Positions 18,250 through 27,975 of a stretch of 64,000 nucleotides of DNA are shown here, piece by piece. Origin of the DNA: Myxococcota bacterium. Its GTDB lineage: Bacteria; Myxococcota_A; UBA796; UBA2385. The DNA is taken from positions 41,295 through 105,294 of the forward strand of contig JAKLKF010000007.1 in the NCBI GenBank assembly GCA_023150805.1. The letters are read 5' to 3'. Position numbers and translations under genes: made by a program. The notes below the pieces were generated by a model. It did not search any database and was not told the DNA's origin. It worked only from the letters and a program-made list of their open reading frames with translations. Within the stretch, counting starts at the first letter, position 1, and each line of letters opens with the position of its first letter.

Positions 18250-18314
18250 AGGACACGCAGTAGACTAGCTGCCGGCCCACTCCATGTCTCCCGAACAGTT
18301 TATGGAAGACCCCC

Positions 18315-18815
18315 ATGTCCGAAAGCCTGGACCGAACGGATCGCGCCATCCTGACCCTCCTGCAGGAGGACGCCCAGATCTCCTTCAAGGAGGTGGCCGA
18401 CCAGGTCGGCCTGGCCCCCTCGACGGTCTACGAGCGGGTGCGTCGCCTGCGCCGGCTGGGCGCGCTGCGGGGAGCCCACGCCGACGTGGAGCCGGCCGCC
18501 ATGGGCGTGAACCTGCAGGCGATGCTGCTGGTCGAGCTGTCCCTGCACCGGCCCGAGACCTACGCGGACTTCCGCGACTCGCTGGCCGCCCAACCCGAGG
18601 TGCTGGCCTGGTACGAGGTGGCCGGCCGGCTGGACCTGATGGTGCACGTCGGCGTGCGCGACACGGCCCACCTGCAGCGGCTGGTCCTGGACGGCTTCAC
18701 GGCCCGGCCCGAGGTGCGCCGTGTCGAGACCACGCTGATCTTCGCCTGGCAGCGCGCGCCGGTGCTGCCCGACCTGGTCGACGGCCCGGCGGGGACCTCC
18801 TCGCGGCAGGGATGA
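18315..18815 (+). CDS. Lrp/AsnC-family transcriptional regulator
   Basis: LDRTDRAILTLLQEDAQISFKEVADQVGLAPSTVYERVRRLRRLGALRGAHADVEPAAMG. Confidence 0.92.
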   Translation: MSESLDRTDRAILTLLQEDAQISFKEVADQVGLAPSTVYERVRRLRRLGALRGAHADVEPAAMGVNLQAMLLVELSLHRPETYADFRDSLAAQPEVLAWYEVAGRLDLMVHVGVRDTAHLQRLVLDGFTARPEVRRVETTLIFAWQRAPVLPDLVDGPAGTSSRQG

Positions 18816-18891
18816 GGCCCAGGGTACGAGGGGGTTGCAGCGGTGAAGGGCCGGGCGCGTGGTGCGTCCACGGTTCGACACCGGAGGCCCC

Positions 18892-19716
18892 ATGGACCGC
18901 GACCTGCGCACCCTCGCCCGCGACGCCCGCGACCTGCTCGGCGCCGCCACGCTCAGCCTGGGCCTGTTCGGCGCGCCGGTCGCCCTGGCGCTGACGGCGA
19001 TGCTGCGGCCGCCCGTGATCGACCTGGAGGTGCAGGCCGAGGTGACGCGCGAGGCCGTCTGGTGGACGCCGCCCGCGCCGGCCCCTGCGCCGGTCGAGCC
19101 CGCGCCGGCCCCGCCGCCGCCCGCCGCGCCGGTCGAGGAGGAGGTGGCCGCCGCCCCCGAGGAGCCCGCCACCACCGACGAGGCCGGCCTGGCCGAGGGT
19201 GCCGTCGACGGCGCGGCCGAGGAGCGGCTGCTGGTCGCCACAGCACCCGTGGGCGCCACCCGGCCCGAGCCGCGCCTGGGTCGCCGGGTCGACCCCCGGG
19301 TGCTGCGCGGCGCCGGCACCAAGGAGGGCCGGCACAGCCAGCGGGTCCGCCACTGCGAGGAGGCGACCGACGACATCGCGCAGCTCGGCGAGGGCAGCTA
19401 CCAGGTGGCCCGCAGCCTGGTCGACCTGTACGTCAACGACCTGGAGCTGGCGCAGGAGCTGGCCAGCGTCGCCTGGCACCGCGACGAGGACGGCAAGATC
19501 GACGGCTTCCGCATCCGCCGGATCAAGTGCGGCAACGTGCTGTACCAGGCCGGCTTCCGCAACGGCGACGTGGTCCACAGCGTCAACGGCAAGAAGATCC
19601 GGACGATCTTCGGCGCCATCTCGGCCTACCGCAAGCTCAAGCACAAGGAGCAGCTCCGCATCGACGCCACCACCAAGGAGGGGCAGAGCAAGCACCTGCG
19701 CTACAAGATCGGCTGA
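18892..19716 (+). CDS. GspC-like protein with Pro-rich linker and PDZ domain
   Basis: N-terminal TM, PAPAPVEPAPAPPPPAAPVEEE linker, C-terminal GNVLYQAGFRNGDVVHSVNGKKIRTIFGAISAYRKLKHKEQLRI (PDZ-like). Confidence 0.6.
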   Translation: MDRDLRTLARDARDLLGAATLSLGLFGAPVALALTAMLRPPVIDLEVQAEVTREAVWWTPPAPAPAPVEPAPAPPPPAAPVEEEVAAAPEEPATTDEAGLAEGAVDGAAEERLLVATAPVGATRPEPRLGRRVDPRVLRGAGTKEGRHSQRVRHCEEATDDIAQLGEGSYQVARSLVDLYVNDLELAQELASVAWHRDEDGKIDGFRIRRIKCGNVLYQAGFRNGDVVHSVNGKKIRTIFGAISAYRKLKHKEQLRIDATTKEGQSKHLRYKIG

Positions 19717-19734
19717 AGGTGCGCCCGGCGGCGA

Positions 19735-20283
19735 TCAGCGCGCCCCGCGCACGGCCAGGGCGAGCTGCGGGCCCAGCATGATGCCGGTGTGGGCGGTGTG
19801 GACCCGGCCCTCGGCGTCGATGACGACGGTGGTGGGCAGGGTGCTGACGCCGTAGGCCTGGACCGTCGCCGGGTCGGCCCGCAGCACGGGGTAGCCGATA
19901 CCCAGCGACCGGGCGGCCACCTTCAGCTCGGCCTCGGTGCCGTCGGTGGCCAGGCCCAGGACGACCACGTCTGGGTTGTCCTGCGCGAAGGAGGTGAAGG
20001 AGGGGATCTCGATCCGGCAGGGGCCGCACCAGGTCGCCCAGAAGTTGAGCACCACGGGCTTGCCGCGCAGCGCGGAGAGCTGGACCTGCTGCCCGTCCAG
20101 GGTGACCAGGTCGAAGTCGGGCGCCTGGTCGGGCAGCTGGGGCGCGCGCAGGCGTCCGACCAGGACCAGGGCGACCGCGGCCAGCAGCAGCATGCCAGCC
20201 CACTCGGCCGCGCTGCGCAGCAGGCGCTTCCAGAGGGGGCGCTCCGGCGGCGCGGGTGCATCGGGGGGGGTGTCGGTGTCCAT
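19735..20283 (-). CDS. TlpA/ResA-like thiol-disulfide oxidoreductase, membrane-anchored
   Basis: APDFDLVTLDGQQVQLSALRGKPVVLNFWATWCGPCRIEIPSF. Confidence 0.92.
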   Translation of the reverse strand: MDTDTPPDAPAPPERPLWKRLLRSAAEWAGMLLLAAVALVLVGRLRAPQLPDQAPDFDLVTLDGQQVQLSALRGKPVVLNFWATWCGPCRIEIPSFTSFAQDNPDVVVLGLATDGTEAELKVAARSLGIGYPVLRADPATVQAYGVSTLPTTVVIDAEGRVHTAHTGIMLGPQLALAVRGAR

Positions 20284-20459
20284 CGGGCCGGCCTACCCTG
20301 GCGCGCGCCACTGGCAGGCGCCGCTGTCCACCACCGCGACCGCCGGCCGCACCCCCCGGGGACCGTTAGCACCAGGGCAGGCCACCCCACCGGTCCCCTC
20401 GCCCGGCGCGCGCCCGGACCGGCCGCGGCGGCCCCTTCCTCCCCTCGCCCGAGGCGCCC

Positions 20460-23459
20460 ATGCCGCTCGCACCGCTGCTCGCCCTCGCCCTCCACGCCTC
20501 GCCGGCGTGGGCCCAGGACGACCCGGGTCCTCCGGAGACGGGGGGCGCGGTGGTGGCGCTGGCCTCCAGCCAGGGGGCGGCGCCCGACGACCGGCTGGCC
20601 TTCCAGGACGCGCTGTCGAGCTGGTGGTCGGCGGCCGGACGCATGTGGCTGGACGAGTCGGCCTACCGGGTGGTGGAGCCGGTGCCCTTCCAGGACGGCC
20701 TGTGCAGCGCCACGCTGCGCGAGGGCATGGTCATCCCGGTCTGGGCGGGCAAGCCGCCGCTCTCCGAGCGCATCGTGGGCTTCGTCTTCGTCGGCGAGGG
20801 CGACCTGGAGGTGCAGGTGCCGTTGCGCGCCGACCGCTGGCGCATCGCCAACCACGCCGCCCGCCACGGGGTCCTCTCCGCCCCGGAGCAGGCGGAGATC
20901 GCCGGCGGGCGGGCGCCGCTGCGGCTGGGCATCGACCGCGGCCTGGTGCTGAGCGCCGACCCGGCGGTGCGCGAGCTGCTGGTGGGCCTGGAGCCGGTCG
21001 GCGGCGGCACGATGATCCGCTCGCTGGAGGACGAGCAGGGCGAGGTGGACGAGGCCTACATCGTCACCGAGGGCCGGGGCAAGCTGAAGGTCAAGGCCAT
21101 CGCCACCAACCTGCTGCCGCAGCGGCGGCTCCAGCTCCAGCGGGCGGGCCTGGACCCGCGGATGTGGCTGCGCCAGGACCGGCTGCTGCACGACGAGCTG
21201 GGCATGGAGGGGCAGGCCCTGCGCCTGGTGGCGGACTGGCGCACGGATCGGCCACTGCACGTGGCGGCCGAGCTGGGAGCCGGCGTGGGCAACGACGAGT
21301 ACGACCGCTGGCTGGCCTGCTTCCGCGACCCGATGGACCAGGAGGGGCTGGGCTTCCACAGCCAGGCCTTCGCCCACGGCACCGACCCGCAGGGCGAGCG
21401 CCACTTCGAGCGGCTGTCCGGCCAGCCCCTGCCGCCGCCCGAGGAGCGCCCCGGCGCCTGGATGGAGGGGGTGAAGGCCGACGTCACGGTGTCCTCGCGC
21501 CCCAAGGGCATGGGCAGCGAGCGCTTCGTCGACGTGGACGCGGTCATCGAGCTGCGGGCGGTGGGTGGGCCGACGCGGGCGGTGACCCTGGCGATGCCGG
21601 TCAACGGACCGGTGCGCGGCTCGTGGCGGCTGGAGTCGCTGACGCTGGAGGACGGCGCGCCGTTGGCGCGGGTGGGGCTGAGCGAGGACCTGACCGGTCG
21701 GGGCGACGCGGTCGCGGGGCTCGAAGTCGAGGCCGAGGCCGAGGACGGGGCGGTGGCCGAGGTCGACGTGGACGAGGGGTCGGCGGACAGCGCCGAGCTG
21801 ACCGGCGGCAGCGTCGGCGCCCGCGTGCCGGCGGTGGGCGGCCTGGGCGGGGCCGCCGACAGCGGCAACCAGGTGGCGGCCGCGACCTCCGGGCCGACGA
21901 TGGACACCGAGCTGGCCTCGCCCGAGGCGGTCATCTCGGGCATCGAGGCGGACCAGGGCCTGGGCGCGGTGGCGGAGGGGGTGCTGGTCAAGGACAGCCC
22001 CATCGAGCACCACGTCCAGGTGGTGCTTCCCGAGGTAGTCCCCGAGGGCGGGACGGTGCGGCTGCGCGTGCGGTGGAAGGCGCGCTGGCCCTTCGCCAAC
22101 TGGAGCAGCTACGGCCGCCCGCTGGGCACGACCACGGGGATGCAGCCCCTGCTGCCACAGCCGGTCCCCTCGCCCGGCCAGCCGCGCTGGGACAGCACCA
22201 TCCGCGTCGGCGTGCCGGCGGCCGGCCTCAGCGTGGTCGCGGTGGCGATCACGGGCGACACCACCCGGGAGTGGGACGAGGACACCTGGACCTGGACCGA
22301 GGCCCAGGGTGTCGGCGTCGCCGAGCCCGCCGTCGCGATCGGCCGCTGGGAGAGCCAGGTCGACCAGGCCGGGTCCGGGATGCCCGGCGTGCGCGCCCAC
22401 CTGTTCGTCGGCGACGCGTGGGCGCTGCCCCAGTTCCCGCCCGAGGTCCGGCGCGTGGTGGCCTTCATGGAGCGCTTCATGCCCGACCTGCCGATGGAGG
22501 AGGTCGAGGTCTTCCAGGGCGCCTCGGGCCTGGCCAGCACCGTGCTGCGCGGCGAGGCGCCCGGCGGCGGCCACGGCCTGGTCGAGGTGCAGACCATCCG
22601 GCCGGCCGCGCAGTCCATGGGGGCCGACGCCGTGACCCAGCAGGGCCAGATCGACGAGGCCGACCCCTACCTGGCGCAGACGATGGTCGCGCGGCAGGTG
22701 GCGCGCCAGTTCTGGGGCGAGGCCCTGCCGCCGGCGACCGCCCGGGACCGCTGGCTGACCGAAGGCCTGGCCGACGCCTACGCCGGCTTCTACATCCGCG
22801 CCGCCTTCGGCAACGACGCCTACACCGAGCGCATGGAGGCCTTGCGCGCGCTGGTCGAGGACCCCACCGAGCGCGCCTCCACCGCCGGCCAGGTCAACCG
22901 CTACCGCCGCTTCCTGTCGTTGTCGGGCGCCACCCCCGCCAGCGACGTGCCGGCTGCCATGCGCCACCGCTACGGCGCCTACCTGCTGGGAGACGTGCTG
23001 CGGCTGCGCCTGGGCGACCAGGCCTACTTCGCCGCCATCGACAAGCTGGCGACGGAGCGGGGGGCGCGGCCGGTCACCTCCGAGGACCTGCAGCAGGCGC
23101 TGGAGCAGGCCAGCGGCCAGGATCTCTCGGAGCTGTTCGACTTCTGGGTCCACGGCGGCTTCGTGCCCGAGCTGGAGGTGCAGTACAGCGTGGAGGCGGG
23201 GGCCGACGGGCGCCAGGTGGTGCACGGCTGCGTGCTGTCCAGCGTGCCGTGGGGCAGCTTCGAGGTGCCGATCGAGGTCAAGGACCGCGGGGGGGCCCGC
23301 AGCGTGTCGGCCCTGGTCGACGTCGACGACGGCAGGGGCGCCTTCGACCTGGGGGACCGCGAGGGCGAGGTCGAGGTGCTGGCCGACCCGCTGGGCCTGG
23401 TGGTGGCCTACGCGCGCAAGGTGCGGAAGGTGGCCCGGACGGCTTGCGACGGGGGCTGA
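20460..23459 (+). CDS. Large secreted protein with degenerate M1-aminopeptidase-like C-terminal domain
   Basis: Signal peptide MPLAPLLALALHASPAWAQ; YLAQTMVARQVARQFWGEALPPATARDRWLTEGLADAYAGFY aligns by eye with M1 HExxH...WLxEGxA, but the histidines are absent. Confidence 0.6.
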   Translation: MPLAPLLALALHASPAWAQDDPGPPETGGAVVALASSQGAAPDDRLAFQDALSSWWSAAGRMWLDESAYRVVEPVPFQDGLCSATLREGMVIPVWAGKPPLSERIVGFVFVGEGDLEVQVPLRADRWRIANHAARHGVLSAPEQAEIAGGRAPLRLGIDRGLVLSADPAVRELLVGLEPVGGGTMIRSLEDEQGEVDEAYIVTEGRGKLKVKAIATNLLPQRRLQLQRAGLDPRMWLRQDRLLHDELGMEGQALRLVADWRTDRPLHVAAELGAGVGNDEYDRWLACFRDPMDQEGLGFHSQAFAHGTDPQGERHFERLSGQPLPPPEERPGAWMEGVKADVTVSSRPKGMGSERFVDVDAVIELRAVGGPTRAVTLAMPVNGPVRGSWRLESLTLEDGAPLARVGLSEDLTGRGDAVAGLEVEAEAEDGAVAEVDVDEGSADSAELTGGSVGARVPAVGGLGGAADSGNQVAAATSGPTMDTELASPEAVISGIEADQGLGAVAEGVLVKDSPIEHHVQVVLPEVVPEGGTVRLRVRWKARWPFANWSSYGRPLGTTTGMQPLLPQPVPSPGQPRWDSTIRVGVPAAGLSVVAVAITGDTTREWDEDTWTWTEAQGVGVAEPAVAIGRWESQVDQAGSGMPGVRAHLFVGDAWALPQFPPEVRRVVAFMERFMPDLPMEEVEVFQGASGLASTVLRGEAPGGGHGLVEVQTIRPAAQSMGADAVTQQGQIDEADPYLAQTMVARQVARQFWGEALPPATARDRWLTEGLADAYAGFYIRAAFGNDAYTERMEALRALVEDPTERASTAGQVNRYRRFLSLSGATPASDVPAAMRHRYGAYLLGDVLRLRLGDQAYFAAIDKLATERGARPVTSEDLQQALEQASGQDLSELFDFWVHGGFVPELEVQYSVEAGADGRQVVHGCVLSSVPWGSFEVPIEVKDRGGARSVSALVDVDDGRGAFDLGDREGEVEVLADPLGLVVAYARKVRKVARTACDGG

Positions 23460-23505
23460 GCGGCGGCGGTTGACGGGCTCTTGACAGCGGGCGGGTGTCA
23501 CCGGT

Positions 23506-23535
23506 CTGACACAACGTCGCAAATCCGCATATCAT
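23506..23535 (+). promoter_or_regulatory. Possible sigma70-type promoter (CTGACA-18-TATCAT)
   Basis: CTGACA at 23506-23511, TATCAT at 23530-23535, 18-bp spacer, upstream of CDS at 23601; AT-rich dip in GC-rich DNA. Confidence 0.35.
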
Positions 23536-23600
23536 CACGTGGGAGAGCCTACCCAGCGGACCTGGTGCTCCACGACCGGTCCCCTCCCTCCGGAGCCCGC

Positions 23601-26246
23601 ATGCACCGCCACCTCCTCCTGTTCGGCAGCGTCCTCCTCGCCACCACCTCGTTGGCCTGCAACAAGGGCTCGGTCGGCACCGACGACACCGGAAACACCG
23701 GCGACGGCGGCGCGGACGGCGGCGGCACCGGCGACGGCGGCACCGGCGACGGCGGCACCGGCGACGGCGGCACCGGCTGGACCACCGACTGCCCGGCGCT
23801 GGACGTCTCGGAGACGGCGCTCGTCTTCCCGCTGACCCCCTTCGGCGGCAGCCAGACGATGACCGTCGTGCTGACCAACGCCTGCACCGGCGAAGGCGAC
23901 CTGGACGTGACCGCCGCGTTGGCGGGGGACGACGCCTTCTCCGGCGGCCTGCCGACGACCACCCTCGCCCCCGGCGCGACGGCGGTGGTGGAGATCGTGT
24001 TCAGCGGGGCCGAGTACGGCGACTTCAGCGCGACCCTGGACATCACCAGCAACGACGTGGACCTGCCCAGCGTCAGCCTGCCCGTCACCGGCACGGTGGT
24101 GGCCGACGCCGACGGGGACGGCCACGACACCGTGGCGGCCGGCGGGGACGACTGCGACGACACGAACCCCGAGGTCTACCCGCGCGAGAACGAGCTGGCG
24201 CGCGACCTGGTCGACGACGACTGCGACGGCACCGTGGACGAGGACTGGATCGAGCAGGGCGACGTCATCATCACCGAGATCATGATGAACCCGGTGGCCG
24301 TCGGGGACGCCTATGGCGAGTGGTTCGAGGTGAAGAACACCTCGTCCGAGCTGATCGACCTGGGCGGCTGGCGCCTGACCTCCGACGACGGCGACGAGCT
24401 CACGGTCGACGCCGGGGTGCGCATCGACCCCGGCGCCGTCCTGGTCTTCGGCCTGACCAGCGACACCACCCTCAACGGTGGGGTGCCCGTGGACGTGGAG
24501 TACACGCGGGAGGACCTGAGCCTGGCGGACACGGCCGACGCGATCTTCGTCTACGTGGGCGACAAGGCCGTGTCCGAGGTCAGCTACAGCGCGGGCTGGC
24601 CCATCACCGCGGGCTCGTCGCTCTCCCTGGATCCCTACTTCGGGCCCGACGACAACCTGACCTCGCCCGACCTGTGGTGCGCGGCCACCTCGGAGTACGG
24701 CGTGGGCGACCAGGGCACGCCGGGCGTGGACAACGACGTGTGCAGCAACGTCGATCACGACCTGGACGGCTACAGCCCCGACCAGGGGGACTGCGACGAC
24801 TTCGACGCCACCTTGAACCCGGGCATGTCCGAGCGCTGGGACGACATCGACAACAACTGCGACGGGGACGTGGACGTCGCCGGCCCCGACGACGCTGACA
24901 ACCAGCTCGACGGCAACGACGGCGACTACCTGGGCGGCGAGCAGTCCCTGTCGATCGGCGACCTGGACGGGGACGGCACACCGGACCTGGTCCTGGGCGG
25001 CCAGTACGTGGCCGGCAGCATCTCCTCGATGCCTGGCGGCGTGGGCGCGCTCGACGGCAGCGGCTGGGAGGACTGGAGCGGGACCTGGGACGGCGACACC
25101 ATGGTGATGGTGACCGGCACCGGCAACTACAACTACTTCGGCACGATGGGGCTCCGGCAGGGCGACCACGACGGCGACGGCGTGCAGGACCTGGTCGTGG
25201 TCGGCTCGGACACCTACAGCGGCGCGTCCTACGGGGCGCCGGTGGCCGGCACCCTGTTCTTCGGCGGGGGCGACCTGGCCGGCGACCTCGACGCCAGCGA
25301 CGGCGACATCGTGTTCTTCGGCTCCAGCGGCGCCTACTACCAGGGGATCCGCGTGGAGAGCTCGCTGGACTACGACGGCGACGGGTTCGACGACATCGCC
25401 TACGGCAACTCCACTGCGACCGTGTCCCGCGACTACTACACGGGCATCGTGAGCATCGTGGCCGGCAGCGACCTCGAGGCGGGCACCGACATGGACTTCG
25501 AGTCCGACTTCGCGCTGCGCACCTGGGGAGACGAGGCCTACGCCCGCTTCGGCGACAGCCTGGGCGGCGGCGACCTGGACGACGACGGCTACGACGACCT
25601 GATCGTCGGCGCCTCCGGCTACTACTACGACTCCACCACGGTGGGCTTCGTCTACGTGATCCCCGGTGGCAGGTCCTCGCTGGGCGGGTCGGGCTCGGTC
25701 GGGCTCATCGCGACGACCCGCTTCGAGGGTGCCGAGACCGACGACCGCCTGGGCGCGGGCGGCAGCCCGTTGGTGGCGGACTTCGACGGGGACGACGAGC
25801 TGGACCTGGTCCTGGCCGCGCCCGACATCAACACGGTCTACCTCTTCCACGGGGCCGGCTCGCTGTCCGGCGAGGTGGTCGCCTCCGAGGCCGACACCAC
25901 CCTGGTCGGTGAGGGCCCCGACAAGTTCGGCCAGGCCCTGTTCGCTGGTGACTTCGACGGCGACGACCTGGACGACCTGGTGATCGGCGCGCCGGACACG
26001 GACACCTTCAACTACGCCAGCTACTACGCCGACGAGGAAGGCGCCGCCTACCTGTTCCGCGGCGGCGCGCTCTCGGGCGAGCTCGCCTCGAGCAACGCGG
26101 ACTACACCGTGATCTCCGACACGCGGGACGCGCTCGGCTTCAACGTCAACGGAGCCGACTTCGACGGCGACGGCACCCTCGAGCTGCTGGTCAGCGCGCC
26201 CGGCCGCAACACGGACCGGGGCCAGGTCCTGCTCTTCGACCTGTAG
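23601..26246 (+). CDS. Lipoprotein with MopE-like DCDD/DDDCDG motifs, lamin-tail-like domain and FG-GAP/integrin-type repeats
   Basis: TSLACNKGS lipobox; GDDCDDTNPEVYPRENELARDLVDDDCDGTVDE; VIITEIMMNPVAVGDAYGEWFEVKNTSSELIDLGGW; many DFDGDDxxDLV repeats. Confidence 0.85.
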   Translation: MHRHLLLFGSVLLATTSLACNKGSVGTDDTGNTGDGGADGGGTGDGGTGDGGTGDGGTGWTTDCPALDVSETALVFPLTPFGGSQTMTVVLTNACTGEGDLDVTAALAGDDAFSGGLPTTTLAPGATAVVEIVFSGAEYGDFSATLDITSNDVDLPSVSLPVTGTVVADADGDGHDTVAAGGDDCDDTNPEVYPRENELARDLVDDDCDGTVDEDWIEQGDVIITEIMMNPVAVGDAYGEWFEVKNTSSELIDLGGWRLTSDDGDELTVDAGVRIDPGAVLVFGLTSDTTLNGGVPVDVEYTREDLSLADTADAIFVYVGDKAVSEVSYSAGWPITAGSSLSLDPYFGPDDNLTSPDLWCAATSEYGVGDQGTPGVDNDVCSNVDHDLDGYSPDQGDCDDFDATLNPGMSERWDDIDNNCDGDVDVAGPDDADNQLDGNDGDYLGGEQSLSIGDLDGDGTPDLVLGGQYVAGSISSMPGGVGALDGSGWEDWSGTWDGDTMVMVTGTGNYNYFGTMGLRQGDHDGDGVQDLVVVGSDTYSGASYGAPVAGTLFFGGGDLAGDLDASDGDIVFFGSSGAYYQGIRVESSLDYDGDGFDDIAYGNSTATVSRDYYTGIVSIVAGSDLEAGTDMDFESDFALRTWGDEAYARFGDSLGGGDLDDDGYDDLIVGASGYYYDSTTVGFVYVIPGGRSSLGGSGSVGLIATTRFEGAETDDRLGAGGSPLVADFDGDDELDLVLAAPDINTVYLFHGAGSLSGEVVASEADTTLVGEGPDKFGQALFAGDFDGDDLDDLVIGAPDTDTFNYASYYADEEGAAYLFRGGALSGELASSNADYTVISDTRDALGFNVNGADFDGDGTLELLVSAPGRNTDRGQVLLFDL
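23722..23777 (+). repeat. 15-bp tandem repeat encoding GTGDG linker
   Basis: (GGCACCGGCGACGGC)n within the lipoprotein linker, protein GGTGDGGTGDGGTGDGGTG. Confidence 0.8.
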
Positions 26247-26265
26247 TCCACTCGCCCTCCACCTT

Positions 26266-26292
26266 GCGACCCCGGCCCTGTGTCGGGGTCGC
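26266..26292 (+). terminator. Hairpin GCGACCCCG-gccctgtgt-CGGGGTCGC
   Basis: Perfect 9-bp stem 20 nt after the stop of the preceding CDS. Confidence 0.6.
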
Positions 26293-26439
26293 GTCGTCTT
26301 GGGCGCACCCGGATCGTGCCGGGTGCCGGCACACCGGCGGGTCCGTCATGGGATCCGCCACCCCCTGACGTGATGCCGAGAACATGCGCGGGCATGGATG
26401 CTGCTCCTGCCCCGGGTCCCACCAACCAGGAGGACTGTC

Positions 26440-26853
26440 ATGCGTGGGATCAACCGTGTGTTCATCATGGGCCATCTCGGCCACAACCCCGAGCTGCGCA
26501 CCACCCCCAGGGGTGTTCCGACCTGCGAGCTGAACCTCGCGACCAACCGCAGCCGCAAGGACGGCGACGAGTGGATCGAAGAGACCGAGTGGCACCGCGT
26601 GGTGCTGTGGGAGCAGCGCGCCGAGGCCGCGGTGCGCTTCCTGGTCAAGGGCAGCGCCGTCGCGGTCGAGGGCCGGCTGAAGACCGAGTCCTGGGACGAC
26701 AAGCAGACCGGCCAGCGCCGCCAGCGCACCGTCATCGTCGGCGAGCAGCTCCACCTGGTGGGCGGAAGGGACCGCCCGGCCAGCAGCGCCAGCGGAGGGC
26801 ACCGCGACCCGCCGCCGGCCGCCGCGGTGGCCGAGGAGGAGATCCCGTTCTGA
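26440..26853 (+). CDS. ssb: Single-stranded DNA-binding protein
   Basis: MRGINRVFIMGHLGHNPELRTTPRGVPTCELNLATNRSRKDGDEWIEETEWHRVVLWEQRAE...EEEIPF acidic tail. Confidence 0.93.
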   Translation: MRGINRVFIMGHLGHNPELRTTPRGVPTCELNLATNRSRKDGDEWIEETEWHRVVLWEQRAEAAVRFLVKGSAVAVEGRLKTESWDDKQTGQRRQRTVIVGEQLHLVGGRDRPASSASGGHRDPPPAAAVAEEEIPF

Positions 26854-26864
26854 GCGCCACCTGG

Positions 26865-26890
26865 GGCCCGCTTCAAGTCCGAAGCGGGCC
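26865..26890. terminator. Bidirectional hairpin GGCCCGCTTC-aagtcc-GAAGCGGGCC
   Basis: Perfect 10-bp stem between convergent ssb and 26891 CDS. Confidence 0.7.
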
Positions 26891-27394
26891 TCAGCGCGGC
26901 GGGGTCGCCCTGGCCCGGCGGCGCCACCACCAGGCCGCCGCCGTGGCCCCGGCCAGCGGACCGGCGACCAGGACCGAGGCCTCGCTGCTGAACCAGCCGA
27001 TCTCGAAGGGGCGGGTCCACAGCGGGAAGAACAGCATGTGCCCGGCGCCCTCGTGGAACTGGAACATGTCCATGAGCAGGTGCAGCAGCATCCCGGCGTA
27101 GAGCAGCAGGAAGGCCCGCCCGCGCCCCTGGGGCGGGAGGAGCAGGGTCAGCCCCAGCGCGGCCAGGGCCATGCCCGCGGGCTGGTGCATCGGCTCCCAG
27201 CCGTACAGCAGCAGCGGCGGCAGGGGCCGGAGCTTGGCGTCGATCTCGCCCATCAGGATGGCCGGGACGCGGGTGAGCAGGTCGGGCAGCAGGTTCCCGG
27301 CCACGAACAGGGCCAGCCTCGGCGCCGGGCGGCGCCAGGCCACCGCGAAGCCGAGCAGCAGCCCGGCGCAGCCGTGGGTCACGAGGTCAGGCAT
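26891..27394 (-). CDS. Integral membrane protein, YdjM/DUF457-like
   Basis: MPDLVTHGCAGLLLGFAVAW...LFVAGNLLPDLLTRVP...YAGMLLHLLMDMFQFHEG. Confidence 0.6.
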   Translation of the reverse strand: MPDLVTHGCAGLLLGFAVAWRRPAPRLALFVAGNLLPDLLTRVPAILMGEIDAKLRPLPPLLLYGWEPMHQPAGMALAALGLTLLLPPQGRGRAFLLLYAGMLLHLLMDMFQFHEGAGHMLFFPLWTRPFEIGWFSSEASVLVAGPLAGATAAAWWWRRRARATPPR

Positions 27395-27878
27395 CGGCCC
27401 GCCCCCGGTCGTCGAGAGCGGCGCGCAGCCGCAGGTAGCGGCCCCGCCAGGCCAGGTGGAAGGGGGCCGCGACGAAGGCCAGCACCATCCCCAGCAGGGA
27501 CAGGCCCATCTTGTAGGGACGCAGGTGGTGGATCTCCCGCCGGGTCTCCACCACCACGGAGTCCCGCCCCCGGAAGCGCCCGACGACGGTGATCACCTGC
27601 CCCTGCTCCAGGCCGGCGGTCGGGCCCTCGACGACGACGTCCTTGACCACGCGGGAGACCCGGTAGCGATCCGGCCCGTCCACGCCGGCGACGAACCACA
27701 CGGGGAAGACCTGCAGCGTGCCGTCGTGCGCGGGTGGGTCGGCCAGGCAGGCGCGGATCCCGTCGGGCAGCTCCAGGACCAGGCGCGTGTACCGCGCTCC
27801 CAGGCCCAGCAGGGCGAGGAGCACGAGGGCGAGCAGCGGCGCCCGCCAGGGGTCGGCAGGGGGGACGGGGACGGTCAC
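27387..27878 (-). CDS. Small two-TM protein, unknown function
   Basis: Flanking TM segments with RYRVSRVVKDVVVEGPTAGLEQGQVITVVGRFRGRDSVVVETRREIHHLR core; overlaps the neighbour. Confidence 0.6.
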   Translation of the reverse strand: MTVPVPPADPWRAPLLALVLLALLGLGARYTRLVLELPDGIRACLADPPAHDGTLQVFPVWFVAGVDGPDRYRVSRVVKDVVVEGPTAGLEQGQVITVVGRFRGRDSVVVETRREIHHLRPYKMGLSLLGMVLAFVAAPFHLAWRGRYLRLRAALDDRGRADA

Positions 27879-27975
27879 CTCCCGTTGGTAGCCACGCCCG
27901 CCGCACCTCGCTACGCTCGCAGCAGCGGCTCACCTCACCGCCCCGGTGCACGGGCCGCCAGGATCGCGCCGCACG

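Noticed and set aside
19923-23522. 1199-aa reverse ORF antisense to the M1-like gene
   Set aside because: Low complexity, no domain; opposite strand has signal peptide and family-like motifs.
23722-23777. Possible CRISPR or minisatellite from repeated GGCACCGGCGACGGC
   Set aside because: Short in-frame repeat without spacers encoding a lipoprotein GTGDG linker.
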